Shown: positions 1 to 8,592, counted from the stretch's first letter. The stretch is DNA of 64,000 nt from Modicisalibacter luteus DSM 23508 (GCF_000378505.1 NZ_KB899989.1:296481-360480), one strand, 5' to 3'. Made by a program: numbers and translations. The notes: a model not told the origin generated them from the sequence alone.

Positions 1-419
1 CGGCGGTCGCGCCCACTGACGCGTACCAGGACATGATCGCCATGGAAGACCCGGCGCATTTGCCGGGGCGGAATTACCAGGTCGGGTTTCTTGCCATCCT
101 CGCGGATCAGAAAGCCTATCCCGTCGCGGTGGCCGAGCACACGTCCCTTGATCAGATCGAGCTTGTCGATCAGCGCGTAGGCGCCGCGCCGGTTGCGCAA
201 CACTTGCCCGTCGCGCTCCATGGCTGCCAGGCGACGGCGCACCGCCTCCATCTGGTCCTCATCTTCAAGGCCCAGCATGCGGCTCATGTTCTCGTGAGTG
301 ATGGGCTTGCCATACTCCTCGAGCCGTTCGAGCAGATACTCCCGGCTGGGTACCGGCTTGTCGTATTTGTGAGCTTCACGTTCCGCGTGCGGATCGTCGC
401 TTAACGTCCAATGGTTCAT
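1..419 (-). CDS. rnr: Ribonuclease R, N-terminal part (cut by window edge)
   Basis: Reading the minus strand from the ATG at 419 gives an open frame to the window edge (139 codons). It starts MNHWTLSDDPHAEREAHKYD and carries an N-terminal winged-helix region followed by the first RNB-family cold-shock-like segment, with GYRxGFGFL-like residues (GHRDGIGFLIREDG) and a PDLVIPPRQMRRVFHGD stretch. This matches the start of RNase R, a 3'-5' exoribonuclease that degrades structured RNA. A GGAAG ribosome-binding site lies about 8 bases before the ATG. The catalytic RNB domain and C-terminal S1 domain are outside the window. The gene diverges from the tRNA-Leu array. RNase II or VacB paralogues are the main alternative, but the N-terminal helix-turn-helix part favours RNase R. 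Confidence 0.85.
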   Translation of the reverse strand, partial: MNHWTLSDDPHAEREAHKYDKPVPSREYLLERLEEYGKPITHENMSRMLGLEDEDQMEAVRRRLAAMERDGQVLRNRRGAYALIDKLDLIKGRVLGHRDGIGFLIREDGKKPDLVIPPRQMRRVFHGDHVLVRVSGRDR

Positions 420-576
420 CTTATCGTGCTTCCTTGTAGACAGAATGGGCGAGCGGCAGCGGGCGTGGAACGGAGTGAGGGTAGTCGATCATGTCCGCAG
501 TATAACGCTCTGTGCATAACGACCCAACCATATGCCTCCAGTGCCGATTTTTCTCAAGCCCGCACCGCCTGCCCTA

Positions 577-604
577 TTGCAATCCCACACAAAATCGGTA
601 AGAT
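577..604 (+). promoter_or_regulatory. Promoter of the tRNA-Leu array
   Basis: TTGCAA at 577-582 and TAAGAT at 599-604 are separated by 16 bases. A G+C-rich discriminator (GCGTGGCC) follows, typical of stable-RNA promoters under stringent control. The predicted start near 611 lies about 6 bases before the first mature tRNA. Assigned by eye only. Confidence 0.6.
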
Positions 605-616
605 GCGTGGCCACTT

Positions 617-703
617 GCCCAGATGGCGGAATTGGTAGACGCGCTAGCTTCAGGTGCTAGTGTCCTTACGGACGTGGAGGTTCAAGTCCTCTCCTGGGCA
701 CCA
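617..703 (+). tRNA. tRNA-Leu(CAG), copy 1
   Basis: An 87-base class II tRNA with encoded CCA, a long variable arm (TGTCCTTACGGACGT) and anticodon CAG in the loop TTCAGGT. It is first of four near-identical tandem copies. It has A at acceptor position 7 and C at position 66, so the last acceptor pair is an A-C mismatch, unlike the other copies. Confidence 0.97.
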
Positions 704-731
704 CGCGAACATGAGCTTGTGAAGATGATGC

Positions 732-818
732 GCCCAGGTGGCGGAATTGGTAGACGCGCTAGCTTCAGGTGCTAGTGTCCTTACGGACGTGGAGGTTCAA
801 GTCCTCTCCTGGGCACCA
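732..818 (+). tRNA. tRNA-Leu(CAG), copy 2
   Basis: An 87-base tRNA-Leu with anticodon CAG and encoded CCA. It differs from copy 1 only at position 7 (G), which restores a G-C pair with C66. It lies 28 bases after copy 1, so both are probably processed from one transcript. Confidence 0.97.
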
Positions 819-855
819 TTCCCGCATCCTCTCTCCTGAGAAAGATTTTCCGCAT

Positions 856-942
856 GCCCAGATGGCGGAATTGGTAGACGCGCTAGCTTCAGGTGCTAGT
901 GTCCTTACGGACGTGGAGGTTCAAGTCCTCTTCTGGGCACCA
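856..942 (+). tRNA. tRNA-Leu(CAG), copy 3
   Basis: An 87-base tRNA-Leu with anticodon CAG and encoded CCA. It carries A7 and U66, a normal A-U pair, and is otherwise identical to copies 1 and 2. Confidence 0.97.
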
Positions 943-975
943 AATCGATGCTTATACGGTATTACGTGAGGCATC

Positions 976-1005
976 GGGGCGAAAGCCCCACCCTGGCAAA
1001 GCCAG
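976..1005 (+). other. Two small hairpins in the tRNA-Leu spacer
   Basis: GGGGC-GAAA-GCCCC (976-989, a GNRA-type tetraloop) is followed by CTGGC-AAA-GCCAG (993-1005) in the spacer between copies 3 and 4. No U-run follows, so these are not a classical terminator. They may help processing of the polycistronic tRNA precursor. Confidence 0.5.
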
Positions 1006-1017
1006 ATTCTCATGTTC

Positions 1018-1104
1018 GCCCAGGTGGCGGAATTGGTAGACGCGCTAGCTTCAGGTGCTAGTGTCCTTACGGACGTGGAGGTTCAAGTCCTCTTCTGGGC
1101 ACCA
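1018..1104 (+). tRNA. tRNA-Leu(CAG), copy 4
   Basis: An 87-base tRNA-Leu with anticodon CAG and encoded CCA. It carries G7 and U66, a G-U wobble pair, completing the set of four possible combinations. No convincing terminator hairpin is visible between its end and the convergent nuclease gene. Confidence 0.97.
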
Positions 1105-1197
1105 CGCCTTATCGCACTTCCCTCCCTTGCCTTTTTCATACAAATGAACGCCTCGGCATTCATGTCAGCTTGACGACATCTCCCCATTCAGAACGTC

Positions 1198-2052
1198 TCA
1201 ATAACGCGACGGCAATCTTGCCACCTTGTCCAGCGCCCAACCACCGGAGCGAACCTCCGCCTCGAGAACGATCTCGACGTTATCGGGCAACAAGGGGAAG
1301 AAGTTCAGCCCGGTACGCGCCTCGACCTCGTCGATACTGACCAAGAAACGATCCAGTGGCTCGTTACCTTGAACCGTCTGCGGCATCAGGAAGGCCAGCG
1401 CCTTGGGCCGCTCACCCGGAACCACCACGATCTTATAGAACGCCTGAGGCACCTCGACCAGACCGACACGGTGAAACACGTTGCCGAGCCAATCTACCGG
1501 AAAGACCGGTCCGGTAATGACCTGAACGGCACCGAAACGAGGTACAAAATGGTCGATTACAACCTCCTCCAGCCGCTGCCAAAGACGCCGGTTGAGATCG
1601 GGACGCTGCGGCGAGATGTTCGACATGAGGAACGTGTCGCGCTGCGCTTCGGCGCCGTGAACCCGGGCAATGGCGTAGTTCGGCGCCAGGTGGCCTCGAT
1701 CGTAACCGCTGCCGAAATAGCTATCGGGCATGATCGGCCATAGCGTTCGCCAGTCCCGGCGGAAATCGGGGCGCGGGCCGATTTTGGTGTCGTCGACGCG
1801 ATGCAGGCGATAGCTGACCCATAGAGGATTGACGCGCACATCGGACCAGCCGATCAACACGCCCTCATTGCGCAAGACACGGTGCAAATTGGTCAGCCCG
1901 GGCTCGTCCCAAGTTGTCACTCCCATCCAGCTCAGACGATCCCTGACATCCTGCTCCTGCCAATACCACAAGCCGCTGGCGACCAGCACGAACAGAAGGG
2001 AAACGCCCACGTTGCGCACCTGGCGCCGGACGAACGGCAAGGAAGATATCAT
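1198..2052 (-). CDS. DNA/RNA non-specific endonuclease (NUC1/NucA family), membrane-anchored or secreted
   Basis: The protein is 284 residues from the ATG at 2052; an upstream in-frame TTG at 2094 would add 14 residues, and neither start has a strong ribosome-binding site. The N-terminus has a basic patch and one hydrophobic helix (VGVSLLFVLVASGLWYW), so a signal anchor or signal peptide is likely and the enzyme should act outside the cytoplasm. The catalytic motif YDRGHLAPN (beta-beta-metal nuclease, DRGH with general-base His) is present, with a downstream NISPQRPDLNR segment providing the metal-binding Asn. Family members degrade DNA and RNA non-specifically, for nutrient recovery or defence. 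It follows the Lrp-like gene by about 80 bases on the same strand. Confidence 0.85.
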   Translation of the reverse strand: MISSLPFVRRQVRNVGVSLLFVLVASGLWYWQEQDVRDRLSWMGVTTWDEPGLTNLHRVLRNEGVLIGWSDVRVNPLWVSYRLHRVDDTKIGPRPDFRRDWRTLWPIMPDSYFGSGYDRGHLAPNYAIARVHGAEAQRDTFLMSNISPQRPDLNRRLWQRLEEVVIDHFVPRFGAVQVITGPVFPVDWLGNVFHRVGLVEVPQAFYKIVVVPGERPKALAFLMPQTVQGNEPLDRFLVSIDEVEARTGLNFFPLLPDNVEIVLEAEVRSGGWALDKVARLPSRY

Positions 2053-2133
2053 GCGTGCAGAACTATCCAAAAGCGACGTTAGCCCGACCGGCAATGACGG
2101 CAGGCGAGGGAAAGCGACAGAGTCTTGGCCGGG

Positions 2134-2409
2134 TCAGAGCCCGACGCTAAACATGGTTTCCAGGTCATGGCGGGAGTGGACCTGCATGGCATTCAATGTC
2201 TCTGTGTCACGGATTCCTTCGACGTTCATGAGACGACCGGTGACCAGTTCCGCCAGCGACTCGAAATCCCGGGTGCGGGCTATGGCCACGAGGTCGTAAC
2301 GGCCGCATGTCGAATAGACTTCACTGATCCCGTCCACTTCGGCCAGACGCTGGGCGACGGCCTGGATCTGGCCTTTCTCGGCATTGATCAGAATCACGGC
2401 GTTCTGCAT
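2134..2409 (-). CDS. Stand-alone Lrp/AsnC ligand-binding (RAM) domain protein
   Basis: This 91-residue protein consists only of the effector-binding RAM domain of Lrp/AsnC regulators (VDGISEVYSTCGRYDLVAIA, then ESLAELV and VEGIRDTETL). It has no helix-turn-helix. Known stand-alone RAM proteins form oligomers that bind amino acids and may modulate full-length Lrp proteins. Residues 1-75 form the predicted beta-alpha-beta-beta-alpha-beta fold. It lies between ogt and the nuclease on the same strand, with 60 bases to ogt. The target is unknown. Confidence 0.8.
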   Translation of the reverse strand: MQNAVILINAEKGQIQAVAQRLAEVDGISEVYSTCGRYDLVAIARTRDFESLAELVTGRLMNVEGIRDTETLNAMQVHSRHDLETMFSVGL

Positions 2410-2469
2410 CGGTCGACTCCTGAGCTGTTATGGCGGCAAGTATACCAGTCCTGTCTTGCATCGCGCAGG

Positions 2470-2949
2470 TTACTGCTCCCCTGCAGTACCACACTCCAGG
2501 GCGAGAAGTCGCTGCTTGATAGCGACTCCCCCGCTATAACTGCCGATCCCTCTTGCTGCAACCAGTCGATGGCAAGGAATCAGAATCGGCAAGGGATTGG
2601 CTGCACTGGCACTGCTCACGGCAATTACGGCCTTGCCGTGCCCCAGCCTATTGGCGAGCTCGCCATAGGTGCGTGTCTGGCCATAAGGAATTCTCATCAG
2701 CGCCGCCCAGACCTCTCGCTGGACCTCGCTGCCTTCCGGCGCCACATCGATGTTGAAGCTGCGACGACGCCCTGCCAGGTAAGCCAGCACCTCCTCACGC
2801 GCCTCCGCCAGCGATTCGTCATCGCGCTGCCATTGCTCCCTTTCGGTCAGCCCTGGCTTTTCGTCGAGAAAGCACAGGCGACGCAGCCCGCGCTTGTCGC
2901 CCGCCAGAAGCAACTCCCCCAACGGGCTAGCGAAAGTTGTGTAGCGCAT
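2470..2949 (-). CDS. ogt: Methylated-DNA--[protein]-cysteine S-methyltransferase
   Basis: The 159-residue protein has the active-site motif IPCHRLV with acceptor Cys126 and the downstream GIGSYSGG loop. It transfers the alkyl group from O6-alkylguanine or O4-alkylthymine in DNA to its own cysteine, a suicide repair. The helix-turn-helix part (IPYGQTRTYGELA, about 88-100) binds DNA. Its size and lack of an AraC-like Ada domain fit Ogt rather than Ada. The start is the ATG at 2949, preceded by AAGGAGATGGG. It diverges from the HiPIP gene. Confidence 0.92.
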   Translation of the reverse strand: MRYTTFASPLGELLLAGDKRGLRRLCFLDEKPGLTEREQWQRDDESLAEAREEVLAYLAGRRRSFNIDVAPEGSEVQREVWAALMRIPYGQTRTYGELANRLGHGKAVIAVSSASAANPLPILIPCHRLVAARGIGSYSGGVAIKQRLLALECGTAGEQ

Positions 2950-3169
2950 CCCATCTCCTTGCTTTTACGACCCGCAGCACTGCGACGGATTGCCGCACGA
3001 CGAACGGGACCATAGTGAATCAGGCCCCGCTTACACTAGGATAGAAGAGTCGGAGAGTAGCGCACTTCGCCCGCTCCCTGCAGGCCTCGTCTACAAAGAG
3101 ATTCAAATAGAGGCGGAAAAACCGCCCATACACCGTGATCGGCATGACAACCACAATCAAGGAGAAACC

Positions 3170-3484
3170 ATGGCCAATCAAAGCCGTCGTGACTTCGTGC
3201 GCCACAGTTTACTGGGGCTCGCTGCCCTGCCACTGGGTGCCGGCGTTCTTTCCCAGCACGCCTTAGCTCAGGAACTCCCGCCTCTCGACCCGGAGAATCC
3301 GCAGGCCAAGGCACTGAATTATGTGACAGATGCCCAGCAAGCCAGCGACCATCCCGCTTATTCGCAAGGCGAGCGCTGTGATAATTGCATGTTTTTCAAG
3401 GAAGCCAATAACGGATGCCAACTGTTTCCACAACACAGCGTGGCTCCTGAAGGCTGGTGTCAATCCTGGACCAAGCAGCCCTGA
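3170..3484 (+). CDS. hip: High-potential iron-sulfur protein (HiPIP), Tat-exported
   Basis: The 104-residue precursor begins with a twin-arginine signal (SRRDFVRHSLLGLAALPLG), with likely cleavage after ALA at residue 33. The mature part has four cysteines, Cys70, Cys73, Cys83 and Cys97, in the C-x2-C-x9-C-x13-C pattern of HiPIPs that hold one [4Fe-4S] cluster cycling 2+/3+. HiPIPs are soluble periplasmic electron carriers between a bc1-type complex and terminal oxidases or reaction centres. Here the cbb3 oxidase encoded 10 kb downstream is a plausible acceptor (inference). The start is the ATG at 3170, with an AAGGAGA site 5-11 bases upstream; longer in-frame starts lack the signal. A G+C-rich hairpin follows. 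Confidence 0.93.
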   Translation: MANQSRRDFVRHSLLGLAALPLGAGVLSQHALAQELPPLDPENPQAKALNYVTDAQQASDHPAYSQGERCDNCMFFKEANNGCQLFPQHSVAPEGWCQSWTKQP

Positions 3485-3509
3485 GCGGTTTTACTGAAGC
3501 CTAACGACG

Positions 3510-3531
3510 AGCGCCGGCAGTCGCCGGCGCT
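3510..3531 (+). terminator. Terminator-like hairpin after the HiPIP gene
   Basis: AGCGCCGGC (3510-3518), loop AGTC, and GCCGGCGCT (3523-3531) form a perfect 9-bp stem, followed by a weak T-stretch. It lies between the convergent HiPIP and spoVR genes, so it could serve both. Confidence 0.6.
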
Positions 3532-3548
3532 TTATGCTTCTCCCTCAT

Positions 3549-5102
3549 TCAGCCTCGCTCGCCGTCATGCTCAGGCAATGGCCATTGGTAGCGGCGCACG
3601 ATCTCCTCGCCTTCCATCGACTCCAGCTTTACCGGGAAACCCCATAGCTGATGCAGGTGGCGCATGACCGGATAGACGCTCTTGGCCAATGGGCGCCGCC
3701 GGTCCTGCACGTGGCGTAGCGTCAGTGAGCGATCACCCCGGATATTGGCTTCCCAGACCTGAATATTGGGCTCACGCACCGACAAGGCGTACTGCGTCGA
3801 CAGCGCCTCGCGGATACGTTGATAGCCACGCTCGTCGTGAATCGCCTCGATGGTCAGCATCTCGTCACGGTCGTCGTCGACTAGCGAAAACAACTTGAGA
3901 TCGCGAATCACCTTGGGTGACAGGAATTGCTGAACGAAGGATTCGTCCTTGAAGTTACGCATCGCGAAATGCAATGTCTCGAGCCAGTCACTACCCGCCA
4001 TGTCGGGGAACCAGCGGCGATCCTCATCGGTCGGTTCCTGGCAGATGCGCTTGATGTCACTGAACATGGCAAACCCCAGCGCATAGGGATTGATGCCGTT
4101 GTAGTACGGGCTGTCGAATTCCGGCTGGTTGACTACAGCCGTGTGGGACTGCAGGAACTCCAGCATCAGGCCCTCGTCGACCAGTCCATCATCGTACATG
4201 CGGTGCATTAGAGTGTAATGCCAGAACGTGGCCCAGCCTTCGTTCATCACCTGAGTCTGACGCTGAGGATAAAAATACTGCGCCAGCTTGCGTACGATGC
4301 GCACAATTTCACGCTGCCAGGGCGCCAGCAACGGTGCGTTCTTCTCGATGAAATAGAGCAGGTTTTCCTGTGGCTCGGCCGGGTAGCGCCCCTGCTGATG
4401 GAGGCCCAACGGATCCTCCTCGTCATCGCGGCCCAGAGTCTCGCCATGCTCGTGCGGGGTGGGAATGGTTCGCCATAGCAGGTTAATCTGAGACTGCAGA
4501 TAGGCCTCGCGCTCGGCCTGCCGCCTCGCCTCTTCATCTGCGGAAATCGGCGAGGGCCGCTTGTAACGATCGACTCCATAATTCTGCAATGCATGGCAGG
4601 CATCGAGCAGCTGCTCGACGGCCGTGACGCCGTGGCGCTCCTCGCACTCGGAGACGTACTTGCGGGCGAAGACCAGGTAATCGACGATGGCCGACGCGTC
4701 GGTCCAAGTACGGAACAGGTAGTTGCCCTTGAAGAAGGAGTTATGGCCATAGCAGGCGTGCGCCATGACCAGCACCTGCATCATCAGGGTGTTCTCTTCC
4801 ATGAGGTAGGCGATGCAGGGATCGGAATTGATCACCAATTCATAAGCCAGCCCCATCTGCCCACGACGATAGGCCTGCTCGACAGCCAGGAACTGCTTGC
4901 CGAACGACCAATGATGGTAGCCAACCGGCATCCCCACGCTGGCATAGGCATCCATCATTTGCTCAGAAGTGATGATCTCGATCTGGTTGGGGTAGGTATC
5001 CAGCCGGTATTCGTCAGCCAATCGTGAGATCTCTCGCTCATATTCGGTGAGGACCTCGAAGTTCCAATCGGAGCCAGTAGCAATCGGGGTACGCTTGGTC
5101 AT
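3549..5102 (-). CDS. spoVR: SpoVR family protein (YcgB-like)
   Basis: The 517-residue protein begins MTKRTPIATGSDWNFEVL from the ATG at 5102, preceded by GGAGA, and matches the SpoVR/YcgB family in length and sequence. Recognisable conserved segments include YPNQIEIITSEQMMDAYA, GMPVGYHHWSFGKQF, HACYGHNSFFKGNY and MNEGWATFWHYT. Histidine- and acidic-rich motifs in the last two suggest a metal site. The biochemical role is unknown. It is named for a Bacillus spore-cortex phenotype, but in proteobacteria it is a stress and stationary-phase protein. It is the last gene of the prkA-yeaH-spoVR group, 67 bases after yeaH. An upstream extension of the frame lacks family similarity. Confidence 0.93.
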   Translation of the reverse strand: MTKRTPIATGSDWNFEVLTEYEREISRLADEYRLDTYPNQIEIITSEQMMDAYASVGMPVGYHHWSFGKQFLAVEQAYRRGQMGLAYELVINSDPCIAYLMEENTLMMQVLVMAHACYGHNSFFKGNYLFRTWTDASAIVDYLVFARKYVSECEERHGVTAVEQLLDACHALQNYGVDRYKRPSPISADEEARRQAEREAYLQSQINLLWRTIPTPHEHGETLGRDDEEDPLGLHQQGRYPAEPQENLLYFIEKNAPLLAPWQREIVRIVRKLAQYFYPQRQTQVMNEGWATFWHYTLMHRMYDDGLVDEGLMLEFLQSHTAVVNQPEFDSPYYNGINPYALGFAMFSDIKRICQEPTDEDRRWFPDMAGSDWLETLHFAMRNFKDESFVQQFLSPKVIRDLKLFSLVDDDRDEMLTIEAIHDERGYQRIREALSTQYALSVREPNIQVWEANIRGDRSLTLRHVQDRRRPLAKSVYPVMRHLHQLWGFPVKLESMEGEEIVRRYQWPLPEHDGERG

Positions 5103-5169
5103 GCCATCTCCTTTCGGGCCGGGCCGGCGCCTCAGCGCCCGCCACGACAGGGCCCGCTCAAGCCAGAGC

Positions 5170-6453
5170 TCACTGTTTGGTGCGGCGCCGGAACAGTTCG
5201 CGAAAGACCGGATAAATGTCCCCTGCCTCGACGATCTGTCGCATGGCGAAACGTTCGGGGAACTCGGCCTGCACGCTCTCGTACTCCTCCCACAATGCCT
5301 GATGCGCATGGGGAGTGATCTCAACATAGGTGTAGTACTGCAAACGCGGCATCAGCGACTGAACAAGCAGCTTGCGGCAGGTTGTGGAGTCATCGTCCCA
5401 GTTGTCGCCATCCGAGGCCTGAGCGACGTACAGATTCCACTGTGCCGCGGGATAACGGTCCTGGATGATTTCGTCGACCAATGACAATGCGCTGGACACG
5501 ATGGTGCCGCCAGTCTCGCGCGAGTAGAAGAACTCCTCCTCGTCGACTTCCTTGGCCGCCGTATGGTGCCGTACGAATACCAGCTCGACCTTCTCGTAAT
5601 TGCGCTCCAGAAACAGATACAGCAACAGGAAGAAGCGCTTGGCGATATCCTTGTGCGACTGTGTCATCGACCCCGACACGTCCATGACACAGAACATCAC
5701 AGCCTTGTTGGAGGGCTGCGGCTGATTCACGAGGTTGTTATAGCGAAGGTCATAAGTGTCGATGAATGGTATGGAGTCGAGACGTTTTTCGAGACGTTCG
5801 ACCTCCGCCTTCAATTCGGCAATGCGGGCAGGGTTGCGCAGCACCGGATCCTTGCGCTCCTCGGCCTCGAGGGCTTCCGTGGCCTCGCGTAGAGCACGTC
5901 GGATCGGCGCACGCATGGCGATGCGTCGCGCCTGGGCCTCGCGCATCGAGCGCACAATGTTCATTCGCGCCGGCACGCCCTCCCGGGAAATGCCGGCACG
6001 CACCGGGCGAACTTCCTCGATATCGACCAGCTGCTTGCGCTCCAGGTGCGGCAGCTCCAGGCCATCGAACACGAAGTCGAGGAACTCCTCACGAGTCAGT
6101 GAGAAGGCAAACTCGTCGGCGCCTTCGCCCTGGTTGGAAGCGCTACCCTCACCGGCGCCACCGCCACCGCCGCCTCCTCCGGGGCGCCGCAGGCGATCCC
6201 CCTCGACGAACTCCTTGTTACCCGGGCTAACAATGGTGCGATGCCCGCCCTGGCCATGCTGAAACACCGGCTCGGAAATATCGCGAGCCGGAATCGAGAC
6301 CTTCTCGCCATGCTCCATGTCGGTGATCGAACGCCGGTTTACCGCCTCCTCCACCGAACGCTTGATATGCGTACGATAACGATCCAGAAACCGCTGCCGG
6401 TTCACCTCGCTCTTGTGGCGGGCGTTCAGACGACGGTCGATAAAATAACTCAT
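5170..6453 (-). CDS. yeaH: YeaH/YhbH family protein (DUF444, von Willebrand A-like)
   Basis: The 427-residue protein starts [20 protein letters not shown]. The ATG at 6453 has GGGAGG 8 bases upstream, whereas the GTG 9 bases earlier sits too close to that site. A glycine-rich low-complexity stretch (about residues 93-105) follows the N-terminal region. The C-terminal half has a MIDAS-like [16 protein letters not shown] motif of von Willebrand A domains. The family partners the PrkA/YeaG kinase: in E. coli YeaG phosphorylates or acts with YeaH under nitrogen starvation and stationary phase (established knowledge, mechanism incomplete). It lies between prkA and spoVR in the usual order. Confidence 0.93.
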   Translation of the reverse strand: MSYFIDRRLNARHKSEVNRQRFLDRYRTHIKRSVEEAVNRRSITDMEHGEKVSIPARDISEPVFQHGQGGHRTIVSPGNKEFVEGDRLRRPGGGGGGGGAGEGSASNQGEGADEFAFSLTREEFLDFVFDGLELPHLERKQLVDIEEVRPVRAGISREGVPARMNIVRSMREAQARRIAMRAPIRRALREATEALEAEERKDPVLRNPARIAELKAEVERLEKRLDSIPFIDTYDLRYNNLVNQPQPSNKAVMFCVMDVSGSMTQSHKDIAKRFFLLLYLFLERNYEKVELVFVRHHTAAKEVDEEEFFYSRETGGTIVSSALSLVDEIIQDRYPAAQWNLYVAQASDGDNWDDDSTTCRKLLVQSLMPRLQYYTYVEITPHAHQALWEEYESVQAEFPERFAMRQIVEAGDIYPVFRELFRRRTKQ

Positions 6454-6490
6454 GTCTACCACCTCCCCTGCGCAGGTTGCGCCGCGGGAC

Positions 6491-6517
6491 GCGGAGCGAC
6501 CGCAACGGTCGCTCCGC
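6491..6517. repeat. Inverted repeat between prkA and yeaH
   Basis: GCGGAGCGACC (6491-6501), GCAAC, and GGTCGCTCCGC (6507-6517) give a perfect 11-bp stem in the 84-base gap between the two cistrons. There is no T-run. It could act as an intercistronic mRNA stabiliser or attenuator that adjusts the kinase to YeaH ratio. Confidence 0.6.
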
Positions 6518-6537
6518 CCTGATCCAGCCCCGGCCGG

Positions 6538-8460
6538 TTACTGGGACTTGCGAACGCGCAGGTACCACTCGGACAGCAGACGGACCTGCTTCTCGGTATA
6601 TCCACGATCGACCATTCGCGCCACGAAATCTTCATGCTTGCGCTGGTCGTTCGCGGAAGCCTTGGCATTGAACGAGATGACCGGCAGAAGCTCTTCGGTA
6701 TTGGCAAACATCTTCTTCTCGATGACCCCCTTGAGCTTCTCGTAGGACTGCCAGCTGGGATTCATGCCGTTGTTCTGGGCACGGGCTCTCAGCACGAAGT
6801 TGACCACCTCGTGACGGAAGTCCTTGGGGTTGGAGATGCCTGCCGGCTTTTCGATCTTTTCCAGCTCCTCGTTGAGTGACTGGCGGTTGAACAGCTCGCC
6901 GGTCTCGGGATCACGATATTCCTGATCCTGAATCCAGAAGTCGGCGTAGGTAACGTAACGATCGAAGATGTTCTGACCGTATTCGCTGTACGACTCAAGA
7001 TAAGCAGTCTGGATTTCCTTGCCGATGAAGTCGACGTAGCGCGGCGCCAGGAACTCCTTGATAAAGCGCAGGTAGCGATCATGGACTTCCTTGGGCAACT
7101 GCTCTTGCTCGAGCCGTTGTTCGAGGACATAGAGCAGATGCACCGGGTTGGCGGCGATCTCGTGGGTATCGAAGTTGAATACCTTGGACAGAATCTTGAA
7201 GGCAAAGCGTGTAGATAGCCCGTCCATGCCTTCATCGACTCCGGCGGCGTCGCGGTACTCCTGGATCGACTTGGCCTTGGGGTCGGTATCCTTGAGGTTC
7301 TCGCCGTCATAGACGCGCATCTTGGAATAGATACTGGAATTCTCGGGCTCCTTGAGGCGCGACAACACCGAGAACTGCGCCAGCATGCGCAACGTATCGG
7401 GTGCACACGGTGCCTGGTCGAGAGAGGAATGCTCGAGCAGCTTCTTGTAAATCTTGATCTCTTCGGAGACCCGCAGACAGTAAGGCACCTTGACGATGTA
7501 GACGCGGTCGAGGAAAGCCTCGTTGTTGCGGTTGTTGCGGAACTGCTGCCACTCGCTCTCGTTGGAGTGGGCAAGGACGATGCCGTCGAAAGGAATCGCG
7601 CCCATGCCTTCAGTGGGGTTGTAGTTGCCTTCCTGGGTGGCGGTCAGCAAGGGGTGCAGCACCTTGATCGGCGCTTTGAACATCTCGACGAATTCCATCA
7701 GCCCCTGGTTGGACTTGCACAGTCCACCGGAGAAACTGTAGGCATCCGGATCGTCTTGGGAATAGAGCTCAAGTTGGCGAATATCGACCTTGCCCACCAA
7801 GGAGGAAATGTCCTGGTTGTTCTCGTCGCCCGGCTCGGTCTTGGATACGGCAATCTGATTGAGGCGCGAGGGATACAACTTGACCACGCGGAACTCGGAA
7901 ATGTCGCCACCGTATTCCTTGAGGCGCTTGGCCGCCCATGGCGACATGACGCTCTTCAGATAGCGCTGCGGAATCCCATATTCTTTTTCGAGGAGCTCGC
8001 CGTCCTCCTCGGGCGAAAACAGACCCAGCGGCGATTCATAGACGGGCGAGCCCTTGATGGCATAGAACGGTATCCGCTCTATCAATAGCTTGAGTCGCTC
8101 AGCCAGAGACGACTTACCGCCCCCTACCGGCCCCAACAGATACAGGATCTGCTTGCGTTCCTCCAGGCCCTGAGCTGCATGTCGGAAATACGCCACGATC
8201 TGTTCGATGGCCTCCTCCATACCGTAGAACTCGGAAAAGGCCGGATAACGACGGATGACCTTATTGGTGAAGATACGAGACAGACGTGAGTCCTTGGCGG
8301 TGTCGATCACCTCGGGCTCGCCAATGGCCTTCAACATGCGCTCTGCTGCCGACGCATAGGCAGCGGGGTCCGAACGACACAACTCCAGGTACTCCTGAAG
8401 ACTCATTTCTTCCTGCTGAACCTTCTCATATCGGTTCTGCACGTGATCGAAGATACTCAT
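6538..8460 (-). CDS. yeaG: PrkA family serine protein kinase (YeaG)
   Basis: The 640-residue protein starts at the ATG at 8460 after a strong AAGGAGG site. It has an AAA+-like N-terminal PrkA domain with Walker A GPVGGGKSSLAERL (about residues 109-122) and a C-terminal segment distantly related to protein kinases. YeaG-type proteins are cytoplasmic Ser/Thr kinases or ATPases acting in sustained starvation. In E. coli yeaG-yeaH is driven by sigma-54 and NtrC; I saw no convincing -24/-12 element here. It is the first gene of prkA-yeaH-spoVR. The region upstream contains two inverted repeats, listed separately. Confidence 0.95.
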   Translation of the reverse strand: MSIFDHVQNRYEKVQQEEMSLQEYLELCRSDPAAYASAAERMLKAIGEPEVIDTAKDSRLSRIFTNKVIRRYPAFSEFYGMEEAIEQIVAYFRHAAQGLEERKQILYLLGPVGGGKSSLAERLKLLIERIPFYAIKGSPVYESPLGLFSPEEDGELLEKEYGIPQRYLKSVMSPWAAKRLKEYGGDISEFRVVKLYPSRLNQIAVSKTEPGDENNQDISSLVGKVDIRQLELYSQDDPDAYSFSGGLCKSNQGLMEFVEMFKAPIKVLHPLLTATQEGNYNPTEGMGAIPFDGIVLAHSNESEWQQFRNNRNNEAFLDRVYIVKVPYCLRVSEEIKIYKKLLEHSSLDQAPCAPDTLRMLAQFSVLSRLKEPENSSIYSKMRVYDGENLKDTDPKAKSIQEYRDAAGVDEGMDGLSTRFAFKILSKVFNFDTHEIAANPVHLLYVLEQRLEQEQLPKEVHDRYLRFIKEFLAPRYVDFIGKEIQTAYLESYSEYGQNIFDRYVTYADFWIQDQEYRDPETGELFNRQSLNEELEKIEKPAGISNPKDFRHEVVNFVLRARAQNNGMNPSWQSYEKLKGVIEKKMFANTEELLPVISFNAKASANDQRKHEDFVARMVDRGYTEKQVRLLSEWYLRVRKSQ

Positions 8461-8525
8461 TGAGGCCTCCTTGGATCGCGACCCCCGGTCGCAAGACAAA
8501 CAGTCTGGGGTTTCCGGGCTGGCGT

Positions 8526-8549
8526 ATTTATCAGCGTAGACGGATAAAT
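8526..8549. promoter_or_regulatory. Inverted repeat upstream of prkA, possible operator
   Basis: ATTTATC (8526-8532) and GATAAAT (8543-8549) are perfect inverted arms with a 10-base centre, 66-89 bases upstream of the prkA start in otherwise G+C-rich DNA. The A+T-rich arms could overlap a promoter. The binding protein is unknown. Confidence 0.35.
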
Positions 8550-8592
8550 CGGCCGGCGGAGGAGAGCGGGCCGCGAGTTTTCAACGCAACCC

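Noticed and set aside
617..1104. tRNA-Leu array as an integration site of a genomic island
   Set aside because: All four genes are complete, no partial 3' tRNA repeat or integrase is present, and the flanks are housekeeping genes.
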